Below are positions 54,776 to 63,969 of a stretch of DNA of 64,000 nt, one piece after another. Location of the stretch: NCBI RefSeq assembly GCF_014651075.1, contig NZ_BMWE01000009.1:62001-126000 (forward strand). The letters run 5' to 3'. Under the pieces are notes generated by a model. The model searched no databases and was not told the origin of the DNA. It saw nothing but the letters and a program-made list of their open reading frames with translations. A program made the position numbers and the translations under genes. The DNA is from Streptomyces djakartensis. Lineage in GTDB: Bacteria > Actinomycetota > Actinomycetes > Streptomycetales > Streptomycetaceae. Within the stretch, counting starts at the first letter, position 1. Every line of letters starts with the position of its first letter.

Positions 54776-55958
54776 GGTTCAGGTGTACCACCGTGACCCC
54801 CTTCACCCCGTCGGCCCACGAGGCCTCACCGACCGCGCCGACCAGGCGGATGTGCCCCCGCTCGCACATCCGGGCCGCCAGTCGCAGCAGCTCGTGCCGC
54901 TGCCCGGCGTCCAGACACCGGTCGAAGCCGTCGGCGAGGACGGTGAGGGTCTGGAAGGCGGCGGGGACCTCGCCGGCCGGGTCGACCTCCAGCACACCGG
55001 GGCCGGTGAGCAGGACCAGCGCGAGGGCGAGGTAACGCAGCTCGCCGTCACCGAGCCGCCGCAGGTCGGTGGTGATGCCGTCGCCGCGGTCCAGCATCGC
55101 GCGCAGAGGTGTGCCGGGCCCTTCGGGCATCGGGCCGGCGAACACGTCCGTGACCGGTCCGGCGCAGCCGGCGCGGACCGCGGCGACGAACTGCGCGTGC
55201 CGCCGCCCGCATTCGGCGCGGGTGCGCCCCAGGACGTCGGCGAGGTTGCCGCAGCGGCCGCCCAGCCGGCCGGAACCGGGCGGTACGGGGCCGCGCATGT
55301 CGCCGGGGTCGGGGTCGCAGGCGAAGACGGACCGCAGGGCGACCACCATCTGCTCGGCGGCGGCCAGCACCCTGCGCTGCCCGGGCGTCTTGCCGGCCAC
55401 GCGCAACGGCAGCAGAGGGGTGCCCAGCCGGTCGTCCGGCAGGGGGCCACGGGTCACCGGCGTCGGCCCGGCGGTGTGCCAGGCGGCCTGTACGGCGCGC
55501 TTCCCGGGGTCGCGCAGGGCGGTCTCCAGCAGGACCAGTCCGTCGGCGCTCAACCGCTCGCCCACGACGCGCAGTTCGGGCTCGGCCTGCACGGCGACGT
55601 CGAGCCGGACCGGACCGGCCGGGCCGTCGGCCGTGCACCCGATCCGGAAGCCGCGCCGCCGCTGCGCGTCGGGCCGGGACCGCTCCGGCACACAGGCGAC
55701 AGCATCCGGGAAGACCTCACCGAGCCCGGCGCCCCCGGCGAGCCGGGCGAGCGCCTCGTACGCCAGCAGCGCGCTGGACTTGCCGCAGCCGCTGGGACCG
55801 GCGAGCAGGGTGAGCGGCCCGAGCGGGAGCACGGCGCGGCGGTGGGCGGCGAAGGCGGACAGCCGCAGTTCGGTGATCCTGGGGCGGGCGGTGTGTGCGG
55901 CACCGGCCGTGGGAGGGCCGGGCGGCACCGGGGAGGCGTGAGCGGGGGGCTGGGTCAT
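54768..55958 (-). CDS. RecF/OLD-like ATP-binding protein
   Basis: A 396-residue ABC-ATPase-class protein. It has Walker A in TLLAGPSGCGKSSALLAYE (about residues 52-64), a signature-like RRLGDGELRYLALALVLL, and a Walker B-like LTVLADGFDR in which Asp is kept but the following Glu is absent. The N-terminal strands (ITELRLSAFAAHRRAVL) match the RecF/OLD head pattern. It lacks a long SMC coil, and no effector domain is visible. It is co-translated with the MazG-like enzyme. Function unknown; a nucleotide-related defence or repair pair is one possibility. Confidence 0.78.
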   Translation of the reverse strand: MTQPPAHASPVPPGPPTAGAAHTARPRITELRLSAFAAHRRAVLPLGPLTLLAGPSGCGKSSALLAYEALARLAGGAGLGEVFPDAVACVPERSRPDAQRRRGFRIGCTADGPAGPVRLDVAVQAEPELRVVGERLSADGLVLLETALRDPGKRAVQAAWHTAGPTPVTRGPLPDDRLGTPLLPLRVAGKTPGQRRVLAAAEQMVVALRSVFACDPDPGDMRGPVPPGSGRLGGRCGNLADVLGRTRAECGRRHAQFVAAVRAGCAGPVTDVFAGPMPEGPGTPLRAMLDRGDGITTDLRRLGDGELRYLALALVLLTGPGVLEVDPAGEVPAAFQTLTVLADGFDRCLDAGQRHELLRLAARMCERGHIRLVGAVGEASWADGVKGVTVVHLNRE

Positions 55959-56069
55959 ATCCGGACGGTAGGACTTCGCTCGACCCCACCGGCAGGACGA
56001 ACCGTTCCCCCTGTGGGGCCTTCCTACGATCGAGCGACCCCTACTTCGGGCGGGGGGCTCGCACGGGAC

Positions 56070-56465
56070 TCACATCCCCGGGATGCCGACGCCCTCCATG
56101 AGCCCCGTCACCTCGGTACCCGCCGGGGTGAGCAGGAACACGTTGCGGTCGACGCGGTGCATGCCGCTTCCCAGGCCGAAGACGACACCGGTGCTGAAGT
56201 CGAGGACGCGTTTGGCGACGTCCGTCTCCGCGCCGGTCAGGTCGAGCAGCACGGGCACGCCCGCCATCAGCCTCTCGGCGACGTCACGCGCGTCGGCGAA
56301 GACATTGACGCGCAGGACGACGAAGCGGCGCCGGGTCTCGGTCACGGCCTCGGGTATGGACCGCTGGCCGACGGAGGACGGCCAGGCGTCCCGGCCCCGC
56401 AGCGGCACGACCTGGGCGAGCCCTTCCCACTGTTCGTCGGTGACATCGCGGCTGTTCACCGGCAT
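56070..56465 (-). CDS. sepF: SepF-like cell division protein
   Basis: A 131-residue protein with the SepF fold: RRRFVVLRVNVFADARDVAE, then PVLLDLTGAETDVAKRVLDF and DRNVFLLTPAGTEV. SepF anchors and aligns FtsZ, but this version lacks the usual N-terminal membrane-binding helix and is not beside ftsZ. It is therefore one of the extra Streptomyces SepF paralogues, of unclear role. ATG 56465 has AGGA 7 nt upstream. It is divergent from the nitrate reductase gene. Confidence 0.88.
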   Translation of the reverse strand: MPVNSRDVTDEQWEGLAQVVPLRGRDAWPSSVGQRSIPEAVTETRRRFVVLRVNVFADARDVAERLMAGVPVLLDLTGAETDVAKRVLDFSTGVVFGLGSGMHRVDRNVFLLTPAGTEVTGLMEGVGIPGM

Positions 56466-56620
56466 GCTCCGTCCTGGCTCGCACTGGCTGTCTGCATCGG
56501 CCAATTGTTGCGCACTGTCACCCGTTCGGCCCAACAGCGACACGCTCCGCGATCTCAATGCACCTCACAACGGCCGGGAGGCGGCTGTGTGACGGGCGTA
56601 ACTCCTGGTGATCAAGCCGT

Positions 56621-56636
56621 GTGACAGAGGCGTAAC
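56621..56636. promoter_or_regulatory. GlnR-box-like site upstream of nitrate reductase
   Basis: GTGAC-N6-GTAAC fits one half of the actinomycete GlnR box (gTnAC-N6-GaAAc). A related pair, GTGAC-N4-GTAAC, lies 32 bp upstream at 56589-56602. GlnR activates nitrate and nitrite assimilation genes in Streptomyces, so the site is in the right place, although it is only 24 bp from the start codon. Confidence 0.4.
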
Positions 56637-56659
56637 GGGCGATTCGTACCGTCGAGGGC

Positions 56660-59600
56660 ATGACCACCACCCCCGGACCCGGCAAGCGGACGCGGCAGGT
56701 GCGCACCGTCTGCTCGTACTGCGGTGTGGGCTGCGGCCTCCTCCTCGACGTCGCGACGGGGCCGGACGGGCGGCGCACGGTGCTGAAGGCGGCCGGCGAC
56801 AAGGCGCACCCGGCGAACGCCGGCCGGCTGTGCACGAAGGGCGCGACCACGGCCGAGATGCTCGCCGCACCCGGCCGGCTGACCACCGCACTGGTCCGGG
56901 ACGGCCGGGGCGAGGAGCCGGTGCCAGCCCCGGTGGGTGACGCGATCGCCGAGACCGCACGCCGCCTGCGCGGGATCGTCGACGCGCACGGGCCGGACGC
57001 GGTCGCCTTCTACGTGTCCGGCCAGATGAGCCTGGAGGCCCAGTACCTGGCGAACAAGCTGGCCAAGGGGTTCGTCGGGACCAACCAGATCGAGTCGAAC
57101 TCGCGGCTGTGCATGGCGAGCGCGGGTACCGGCTACAAGCTGTCGCTCGGCGCGGACGGGCCGCCCGGGTCGTACGAGGACTTCGACCGGGCGGACGCCT
57201 TTCTCGTCATCGGGTCGAACATGGCCGACTGCCACCCGATCCTCTTCCTGCGGATGATGGAACGGGTCAAGGCGGGCGCCAAACTGATCGTCGTGGACCC
57301 GCGGCGGACCGCGACCGCCGCCAAGGCCGACCTGTTCCTCCAGATCAGGCCGGGCACCGATCTCGCCCTGCTGAACGGCCTGCTGCACCTGCTGCACGAG
57401 GACGGGCACACCGACCGGGAGTTCGTCGCGGCCCACACCGAGGGCTGGGAGGCGATGCCCGGGTTCCTCGCCGGCTACGCCCCGGCGGCGGTCGCGCGGA
57501 TCACCGGGCTCGCCGAGGAGGACCTGCGCCGGGCGGCCCGGCTGATCGGCGAGGCCGGCCGGCGGTGGATGAGCTGCTGGACGATGGGGCTCAACCAGTC
57601 CACGCACGGCACCTGGAACACCAACGCCCTGGTCAACCTGCATCTGGCGACGGGGGCGATCTGCCGTCCGGGCGCCGGGCCGTTCTCCCTCACCGGCCAG
57701 CCCAACGCGATGGGCGGGCGTGAGATGGGCTACATGGGGCCCGGGCTGCCGGGCCAGCGGTCGGTGCTGGTGGCCGAGGAGCGGGCGTTCACCGAGGAGT
57801 TGTGGGAGCTGCCGCCCGGCACGCTGCGCGCGGACGGCGTGGGACAAGGCACGGTCGAGATGTTCCGGCGGATGGCCGACGGGGAGATCAAGGCCTGCTG
57901 GATCATCTGCACCAACCCGGTCGCCTCGGTCGCGGGCCGCCGTACGGTCATCGAGGGCCTGGAGGCCGCCGAGTTCGTCGTCACACAGGACGTGTTCGCG
58001 GACACCGAGACGAACGCGTACGCCGACGTCGTGCTGCCGGGCGCGATGTGGACCGAGGCGGAGGGCGTCTTCGTCAACAGCGAGCGCGGTCTCACGCTGA
58101 CCCGGCAGGCCGCGGACCCGCCCGGGGAGGCGATGGCCGACTGGCGGATCATCGCGGAGGTGGCGCGCGCGATGGGGTACGAGAAGGGGTTCTCGTACGA
58201 CAGCGCCGAGCAGGTCTTCGAGGAGATCCGGCGATTCTGGAACCCGAGGACCGGGTGGGACCTGCGCGGGGTGTCCTACGAGCGGCTGCGCCGGACGCCC
58301 GTGCAGTGGCCGGCCGCGCGGGAGGACGGGCCGGCGCGCAACCCCGTCCGCTACGTCGCGGAGGGAGAGCTGCGCTTTCCGACGGCCGATGGCCGTGCCG
58401 TGTTCTTCGCCCGGCCGCACCTGCCCGCCGCCGAGCTGCCCGACGACGACTACCCGTTCGTGCTCAGCACGGGGCGGGTGCAGCACCAGTGGCACACGCT
58501 CACCAAGACCGGAAAGGTAGCCAAGCTCAACAAGCTGAACCCGGGTCCCTTCGTGGAGGTGCACCCCCGGGACGCGGACACGCTCGGCCTCACGGAGGGC
58601 GATCTCGTGGAGGTCGCCTCGCGGCGTGGGCGGGCCGTGCTGCCGGCTGTCGTGACGGACCGGGTGCGGCCGGGGTGCTGCTTCGCGCCGTTCCACTGGA
58701 ACGACCTGTTCGGCGAGTACCTGAGCATCAACGCGGTGACGAACGACGCGGTGGATCCGCTGTCGTTCCAGCCCGAGTTCAAGGTGTGCGCGGTGTCGCT
58801 GGTGAAGGTGGCGGCCCCCGTCCGGGAGGACCCCGGCCCCGACTCCGGCTCCGTCCCCGCCCTCACGCCGGCGACCGTGGCGCCGGGCGGCACCGGCCCG
58901 TTCGGTCTGGAGCCGTCCCCTCCGCCGGTGCTGTCCTCCCAGGAACGCCAGTACCTCACCGGCTTCCTGGCCGGGCTCGGCTCGGGCACCCCAGGTGTTC
59001 CCGTGCTTCCGCCCGACGCGCCCTTCTCCCCCGAGCACGCCCTGTGGGTCAACGGCGTCCTCGCGGGCATGTACTCCCGGACGGCGACCGCCGCGCCGGC
59101 GCCGGAGCGGGAACCGGCCGGCCGTGAGGTCGTGGTGCTGTGGGCCTCGCAGACGGGGAACGCCGAGGAGTTCGCCGCCGCCACCGCGCGGCGGCTGACC
59201 TCGACCGGGCACCGTACGACCCTGGTCGGCATGGACGAGGCCGACGTCGGGACACTCGCCCGCACGGCGGATCTGCTCTTCATCACCAGCACCTTCGGGG
59301 ACGGCGACGCCCCCGACAACGGCACCGGCTTCTGGGACACGCTCGCCGGCGAACGGGCCCCGCGGCTGGACGGGGTGCGGTACGCCGTACTGGCCTTCGG
59401 CGACTCCTCGTACGACGACTTCTGCGGGCACGGGCGGCGGCTGGACGCGCGGCTCGACGAGCTGGGCGGGGTGCGGCTGGCCCCGCGTACGGACTGCGAG
59501 CCGGACTACGACACCTCCGCCGGGGCGTGGCTCGACCAGGTGCTCTCGGCGCTGGGCGGCACGGTCACCCAGAAGCCGGAGCCGACGCGCGGGGCCAGAC

Positions 59601-60712
59601 CGCCGGTCACGACCGCCCGGCTCGTCGGCAACCGGCTGCTCAGCCGGCCCGGCGCGGGCAAGGAGGTCCGGCGGTTCACCTTCGACACGAGCGGCACGGA
59701 CCTGACGTACGAGGCCGGGGACGCGCTCGGGGTGCGGCCGGTCAACGCGCCGGCGCTCGTCGAGGAGTGGCTGGCCGTGACCGGGCTGGACGCCGGGGCC
59801 GGCGTCGAGGTGGACGGTGTCGGCGAGGTGCCGTTCGCCGAGGCGCTGCACCGGCACCTGGACATCACGCGGATCACCCCCGACCTGCTGCGCTTCGTCG
59901 CCGAACGGACCGGCGACGACCACGAGTTGCGCAGGCTGCTGCGGCCCGACAACAAGGACGGTCTGGCGCGGTGGAGCTGGGGACGGCAGGCCGTGGACGT
60001 GGTCGCCGAGTACGCGGTGCGGGCGAGCGCCGGGGAGTGGGCCGGGGTACTGCGCAGGCTCCAGCCGCGGCTGTACTCCATATCGTCCAGCCCGCTGGTC
60101 GATCCGCGGCGGGTGTCGCTGACGGTCTCCGTGGTGCGGTACGAGAACCTGCGGGGCCGTGCGCGCGGCGGGGTGTGCTCGCCGTTCCTCGCCGACGCCG
60201 GGCCGGACACCGAGGTGCCGGTGTTCGTGCAGCGTTCGCCGCACTTCCGTCCCCCGGCCGACGGGGGGACGCCGATGGTCATGGTCGGCCCCGGGACCGG
60301 CGTCGCGCCGTTCGTCGGTTTCCTGCAGGAGCGGCAGGCCCTCGGGCACCAGGGCCCCAACTGGCTGTTCTTCGGGGAGCAGCACCGGGCGACGGACTTC
60401 TACTACGAGGAGGAGCTGACGGCCCTGCTCGACGAGGGCACGCTCACCCGCCTGGACACCGCGTTCTCCCGGGACCAGCGCAACAAGGTGTACGTGCAGG
60501 ACCGGATGCGCGAGCACGGGCCGGAGCTGTGGCACTGGTTGCGGGACGGTGCGCGCTTCTACGTGTGCGGTGACGCCTCGCGCATGGCCAAGGACGTGGA
60601 CCGGGCGCTGCGGGACATCGCGGTGACGCACGGCGGGCTGGGCGAGGCGGAGGCGGCCGCGTACGTGAAGCAGCTCGCGGCGGACAAGCGGTACGTGCGG
60701 GACGTGTACTGA
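56660..60712 (+). CDS. Assimilatory nitrate reductase fused to a sulfite-reductase-type flavoprotein
   Basis: A single 1350-residue polypeptide. Residues about 14-68 bind a [4Fe-4S] cluster (CSYCGVGCGLL ... GRLCTKGA). The bis-MGD molybdenum catalytic region spans about 70-560 and the molybdopterin-binding domain about 590-705 (GRVQHQWHTLTKTGKVAKLN). After a linker come a flavodoxin domain (about 820-960, WASQTGNAEEFAA), an FAD domain (RLYSISSSPL, GVCSPFLAD) and an NADPH domain (MVGPGTGVAPFVGFLQER, FGEQHRATDFYY) ending RYVRDVY. It can therefore take electrons from NADPH straight to nitrate. The ATG at 56660 is close to a GlnR-like site. Confidence 0.95.
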   Translation: MTTTPGPGKRTRQVRTVCSYCGVGCGLLLDVATGPDGRRTVLKAAGDKAHPANAGRLCTKGATTAEMLAAPGRLTTALVRDGRGEEPVPAPVGDAIAETARRLRGIVDAHGPDAVAFYVSGQMSLEAQYLANKLAKGFVGTNQIESNSRLCMASAGTGYKLSLGADGPPGSYEDFDRADAFLVIGSNMADCHPILFLRMMERVKAGAKLIVVDPRRTATAAKADLFLQIRPGTDLALLNGLLHLLHEDGHTDREFVAAHTEGWEAMPGFLAGYAPAAVARITGLAEEDLRRAARLIGEAGRRWMSCWTMGLNQSTHGTWNTNALVNLHLATGAICRPGAGPFSLTGQPNAMGGREMGYMGPGLPGQRSVLVAEERAFTEELWELPPGTLRADGVGQGTVEMFRRMADGEIKACWIICTNPVASVAGRRTVIEGLEAAEFVVTQDVFADTETNAYADVVLPGAMWTEAEGVFVNSERGLTLTRQAADPPGEAMADWRIIAEVARAMGYEKGFSYDSAEQVFEEIRRFWNPRTGWDLRGVSYERLRRTPVQWPAAREDGPARNPVRYVAEGELRFPTADGRAVFFARPHLPAAELPDDDYPFVLSTGRVQHQWHTLTKTGKVAKLNKLNPGPFVEVHPRDADTLGLTEGDLVEVASRRGRAVLPAVVTDRVRPGCCFAPFHWNDLFGEYLSINAVTNDAVDPLSFQPEFKVCAVSLVKVAAPVREDPGPDSGSVPALTPATVAPGGTGPFGLEPSPPPVLSSQERQYLTGFLAGLGSGTPGVPVLPPDAPFSPEHALWVNGVLAGMYSRTATAAPAPEREPAGREVVVLWASQTGNAEEFAAATARRLTSTGHRTTLVGMDEADVGTLARTADLLFITSTFGDGDAPDNGTGFWDTLAGERAPRLDGVRYAVLAFGDSSYDDFCGHGRRLDARLDELGGVRLAPRTDCEPDYDTSAGAWLDQVLSALGGTVTQKPEPTRGARPPVTTARLVGNRLLSRPGAGKEVRRFTFDTSGTDLTYEAGDALGVRPVNAPALVEEWLAVTGLDAGAGVEVDGVGEVPFAEALHRHLDITRITPDLLRFVAERTGDDHELRRLLRPDNKDGLARWSWGRQAVDVVAEYAVRASAGEWAGVLRRLQPRLYSISSSPLVDPRRVSLTVSVVRYENLRGRARGGVCSPFLADAGPDTEVPVFVQRSPHFRPPADGGTPMVMVGPGTGVAPFVGFLQERQALGHQGPNWLFFGEQHRATDFYYEEELTALLDEGTLTRLDTAFSRDQRNKVYVQDRMREHGPELWHWLRDGARFYVCGDASRMAKDVDRALRDIAVTHGGLGEAEAAAYVKQLAADKRYVRDVY

Positions 60713-60845
60713 ACCGGAGCGGACCGGGGACACACGCACGTATGAGGAGTACTTCTTGTCCGTCGGGCCGACGGACCCTCCGGGACACAGTCCCCGACCG
60801 TCCCGCCACGGCATCAGTGATCGCGGCACGGCGGGGTGGTGTCGG

Positions 60846-60941
60846 ATGAGTGCCGCCGAGGCCCTGACCGGCCTGCTCGCCGTGTTCCTGCTGACCGCCT
60901 GCACCGGCTACTTCGTCGCCCAGGAGTTCGCCTACGTCTGA
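60846..60941 (+). pseudogene. Remnant of a CNNM/DUF21 (hemolysin-type) membrane protein
   Basis: A 31-residue frame whose sequence (TGLLAVFLLTACTGYFVAQE, then FAYV) is exactly the first transmembrane segment and FVAQEFAYV motif of CNNM/CorC-type transporters. It then stops at TGA. The remaining roughly 400 residues are missing. It appears to be the 5' scar of a deleted gene. Confidence 0.7.
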
Positions 60942-61135
60942 GCGGACCAATCCATTGCGGTGCCGCGCCGACCGGGCGGTACCGGCACGGGCAACCCCCG
61001 GCGGCACAGCTGCGGCCCGAAGCCGTGCAACAGGAACCCGCCCGGACCGATCCCTCTTTCGGCGTCCCCGCGATCACACATCACCCCGGCGTGCGAGGCA
61101 CCCGGCCCGTCCGCCCCGAAAGCCCTGGAACAGAG

Positions 61136-61314
61136 ATGTCCGAACCCTCCCCGACCGACATCGCCGCCACAGAAGCGCCCGGACACCCGTCCCGGAACGC
61201 CGCCCCTACCGTGTGCCGCTTGTGCTGATCCTGGGCTCACTGACGGCGCTCGGCCCGCTCACCCCTGGTTACACCGCTGGATGGACATATCTGATCCATC
61301 AGAGGGGGCAGTGA
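61136..61314 (+). pseudogene. Remnant of a Bcr/CflA-type MFS drug transporter
   Basis: ATG 61136 begins MSEPSPTDIAA but this frame stops at 61229. In another frame, about 61195 to 61260, the sequence reads RRPYRVPLVLILGSLTALGP, the N-terminal TM start of Bcr/CflA efflux proteins, then diverges (TPGYTAGW) and ends. A frameshift plus a 3' deletion explain this. With the CNNM remnant it marks an eroded locus between 60713 and 61378. Confidence 0.6.
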
Positions 61315-61378
61315 ACGAGGAGTCGTCTGCTGCTGTGCGGCATGATCGGTGAGCGGGACGGAAGGGGGCGCCACGACT

Positions 61379-61873
61379 GTGGACGAACAGGCGGAGATCT
61401 CGACGCCGAAGGATGCGGCGAACAACGCGCTGGTCCTGGCCTTCGGGCGGTTGCAGGGGGCGGCGAACCGGCTGGAGTACATCCTGGGCCGGGCTCTGGA
61501 GGCGGAGTGCGGCATCAGCCATCTGATGTTCGAGGTGCTGCTCATTCTGGGGCGCGCCGGTGAGCCGGGGCTGTCGATGCGGGCCATCGCCCAGGAGCAG
61601 GTGCTGACCACGGGAGGAGCGACCCGCCTGGTGGACCGCATGGCAGCGGCCGGCCTGGTCGAGCGCGTCGAGGACCCCGGTGACCGGCGCGGCCGGCTGG
61701 TACGTCTCACTCCGCTCGGGGAGCGGACCACGGTCGCCGCGTCACGGGTGCACGTGGAGAACATCAGGCGCTATTTCCTCGCGCCCCTGCCGGTCGAGGA
61801 CCGGGAGCGGTTCGCCGAGAACCTGCGCATGCTGAGTCATGCGGCGCGGGACATGCTGCCCCGGCTTCCCTGA
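61379..61873 (+). CDS. MarR-family transcriptional regulator
   Basis: A 164-residue winged-helix repressor: N-terminal dimerisation helix with RLQGAANRLEYILGRAL, HTH (MRAIAQEQVLTTGGATRLVD), and the wing RVEDPGDRRGRLVRLT with the conserved DxR. GAAGGGGG lies 10 nt before GTG 61379; an in-frame GTG at 61349 has no ribosome site. It is followed by the DsbA/MBL/SnoaL operon, and a palindrome at 61947-61960 is its probable operator. Ligands are likely phenolics or oxidants, by family. Confidence 0.88.
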   Translation: MDEQAEISTPKDAANNALVLAFGRLQGAANRLEYILGRALEAECGISHLMFEVLLILGRAGEPGLSMRAIAQEQVLTTGGATRLVDRMAAAGLVERVEDPGDRRGRLVRLTPLGERTTVAASRVHVENIRRYFLAPLPVEDRERFAENLRMLSHAARDMLPRLP

Positions 61874-61946
61874 CCGCGGTCTGCGCAGCCGAGCCGGGCC
61901 GCCCGGAAGGCCAGTGTGTGATGGCCGCCACTCCCACCGAGGAATT

Positions 61947-61960
61947 TCTGACTCGTCAGA
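61947..61960. promoter_or_regulatory. Palindromic operator candidate between marR and the DsbA operon
   Basis: TCTGAC-TC-GTCAGA is a perfect inverted repeat; a further GTCAG half follows at 61970-61974. It lies 64-77 bp before the DsbA-family start, in the right place for MarR control of the operon. Confidence 0.5.
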
Positions 61961-62023
61961 TACTGTTGCGTCAGGTGAAAGGCTCGCGTCAGCGGGCACC
62001 GCACCGTTCTGCCGAGGTCCTCG

Positions 62024-62650
62024 ATGAAGCTTGTCTACGTTTTCGACGCCTACTGCGGCTGGTCGCACGGGTTCTCCCCGACGCTGCGCGAGGTGGCATC
62101 CCGGCACCCGGAGCTCACGGTGGACGTGGTCGCCGGCGGCCTGTTCACCGGAGAGCGCCGGGTGCCCATCCGGGAGTTCGGCTACGTCCAGGGCGCCAAT
62201 GCCAAGATCCGTGAGGTGACCGGCGCGGAGTTCGGCGAGGCATACGAGCGGCTGATCGCCGACGGGTCGTTCGTGATGGACTCCGAGGCCGCCGCCTGCG
62301 GCGTGGCCGCCCTGCGCCAGGCCGCTCCCGCGCGGGCGACGGAACTGGCCGCCGCTGCCCAGCGGGCCTTCTATCTCGACGGCCTCAGCCTGTCCGATAC
62401 GGCCACCTACCGGAAGATCGCTGAGCAGAACGGCCTGGACGCGGACGCTGTCACCGCCGCTTTCGAAGCGCCCGCAGCCCGGGCCGCGGCCGAGGCGGAC
62501 TTCGCGCGCGCCGCCGAGCTGGGCGTCGAGGGCTTCCCCACGCTCCTCGCGGTCGACGGCGACCGCGTGACCGCCCTGGCTCGCGGCCATGCCACTACGG
62601 ACGAGGTCGAGCGGCGTCTCGCGGCGTTCGCGGCCGCCCGCACCGTCTGA
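62024..62650 (+). CDS. DsbA-family thioredoxin-fold protein
   Basis: A 208-residue protein with the thioredoxin/DsbA plan: YVFDAYCGWSHGFSPTL near the N-terminus gives a CxxS active site (Cys-Gly-Trp-Ser, not CxxC), then a helical insert, and the cis-proline strand in GVEGFPTLLAV. No signal peptide, so it acts in the cytoplasm. CxxS forms act as monothiol reductases, GSH-transferase-like isomerases or FrnE-type redox proteins. It heads a small operon after the MarR gene. Confidence 0.85.
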   Translation: MKLVYVFDAYCGWSHGFSPTLREVASRHPELTVDVVAGGLFTGERRVPIREFGYVQGANAKIREVTGAEFGEAYERLIADGSFVMDSEAAACGVAALRQAAPARATELAAAAQRAFYLDGLSLSDTATYRKIAEQNGLDADAVTAAFEAPAARAAAEADFARAAELGVEGFPTLLAVDGDRVTALARGHATTDEVERRLAAFAAARTV

Positions 62651-62705
62651 CCTGCACCCCCGCCCCCGCAAGCCCTCAAGCCCTCAAGCCCTCAAGGAGG
62701 CAGCC

Positions 62706-63512
62706 ATGAGCATCCTTTCCTTCAAGGTCCTCGACCTGGACTTCCCGGCCGGCAGCAAGAACAAGACCGCCACCCTGGTCACCGGCGAAGACGAGGCCCT
62801 GCTGGTCGACGCCGCCTTCACCCGCGCCGACGGCCACCGCCTGGCCGCCGAGATCCTCGACTCCGGCAAGAAGCTGACCACCGTGTTGGTCTCCCACGGC
62901 GACCCCGACTTCTACTTCGGCGCCGAAGTGCTCGCCGACGCCTTCCCGGAGGCGAAGTTTGTCGCCACCCCGATCGTCATCGAGCACATCCGGCACTCCT
63001 ACGAGGGCAAGCTCAAGGCGTGGCAGGCTCTCGGCCCGAATCTGCCCACCCGCCTCGTCGAGTTGGAGCCCCTGACGGGCGAGCTCACCCTGGAGGGCCA
63101 CCGCTTCGAGCTGAAGGGCGGCCCGGCCGGCCTGCCCGACCGGCACTACCTGTGGCAGGCCGAGCACAAGGCGGTCCTCGGTGGCGTCCTGCTGTTCCAG
63201 CAGGAGCACGTCTGGGTCGCCGACACCCCCACCCCCGCCGACCGCGCCGCCTGGATCGAGCTCCTGGACGAGATGGCCGCCCTGGAGCCGGATCTGGTCG
63301 TGCCCGGCCACCGCCTGCCCGGCGCCCCCGCCGACGCCTCCGCCATCTCCGCCACCCGCGACTACCTGCTCGCCTTCGGGGAGGAGCTTGACAGGGCAGC
63401 CGACGGCGCCGCTCTGACCGACGCGCTGGCCAAGCGATACCCGGACAACGGCATGCTGATCGCCGCCCAGATCGGCGCGAAGGTCGCCAAGGGCGAGATG
63501 AAGTGGGGTTGA
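62706..63512 (+). CDS. Metallo-beta-lactamase-fold hydrolase with altered metal motif
   Basis: A 268-residue MBL-fold protein. AAGGAGG precedes ATG 62706. Motif HxHxDH is SHGDPDFYFG: the second His is Asp and the last His is Phe, so the dinuclear site is altered. The later histidine in the PGHRLPG loop is kept. This substituted motif occurs in a known subset of MBL proteins with uncertain activity. It is co-oriented with the DsbA and SnoaL genes and shares their operon. Confidence 0.83.
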   Translation: MSILSFKVLDLDFPAGSKNKTATLVTGEDEALLVDAAFTRADGHRLAAEILDSGKKLTTVLVSHGDPDFYFGAEVLADAFPEAKFVATPIVIEHIRHSYEGKLKAWQALGPNLPTRLVELEPLTGELTLEGHRFELKGGPAGLPDRHYLWQAEHKAVLGGVLLFQQEHVWVADTPTPADRAAWIELLDEMAALEPDLVVPGHRLPGAPADASAISATRDYLLAFGEELDRAADGAALTDALAKRYPDNGMLIAAQIGAKVAKGEMKWG

Positions 63513-63517
63513 GCACG

Positions 63518-63940
63518 ATGACGCATGCCGGCGCCGACTTCGCCACTTCCACCGCCCCTTCCGACGTCGTACGCCGCCAGTACCTGGCCTCGGCGGCCGG
63601 TGATCTTCAGGCCCTGCGCGCCACGCTCGCCCCCGACGTCGAGTGGACCGAGATGGCCGGCTTCCCCCTCGCCGGCACTTACCGCACCCCCGAAGGCGTC
63701 ACGTCCAACGTGATGGAGAAGCTCGGCCAGGACTGGGACGGCTGGACCGCCCACGACGACACCTACGTCGTCGACGGCGAGAACGTCGTCGTGCTGGCCC
63801 GCTACACCGCCACCAACAAGGCCACCGGCAAGCCGATCGACGTCCGCGTCGCCCACCACTTCGTCGTCCGCGGCGGCCTGATCGTCCGCTTCGAGCAGTT
63901 CGTCGACACCGCGCTCGTCCGTGACGCGATGACCGACTGA
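63518..63940 (+). CDS. SnoaL/NTF2-like protein
   Basis: A 140-residue protein of the cone-shaped SnoaL/NTF2-like fold: VVRRQYLASAAGDLQALRAT, then LAPDVEWTEMAGFPLAGTYR, VAHHFVVRGGLIVRFEQFVD. Such folds host small hydrophobic ligands and serve as isomerases, hydratases or ligand binders. The start ATG 63518 is 5 bp past the preceding stop, so translation is coupled. Confidence 0.85.
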   Translation: MTHAGADFATSTAPSDVVRRQYLASAAGDLQALRATLAPDVEWTEMAGFPLAGTYRTPEGVTSNVMEKLGQDWDGWTAHDDTYVVDGENVVVLARYTATNKATGKPIDVRVAHHFVVRGGLIVRFEQFVDTALVRDAMTD

Positions 63941-63969
63941 CCTCCCGCGCCACCTCAAGGAGGTATCCC

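Noticed and set aside
56612..60904. 1430-codon minus-strand frame opposite nitrate reductase
   Set aside because: Mirror frame with no domain; the plus-strand enzyme has every expected motif.
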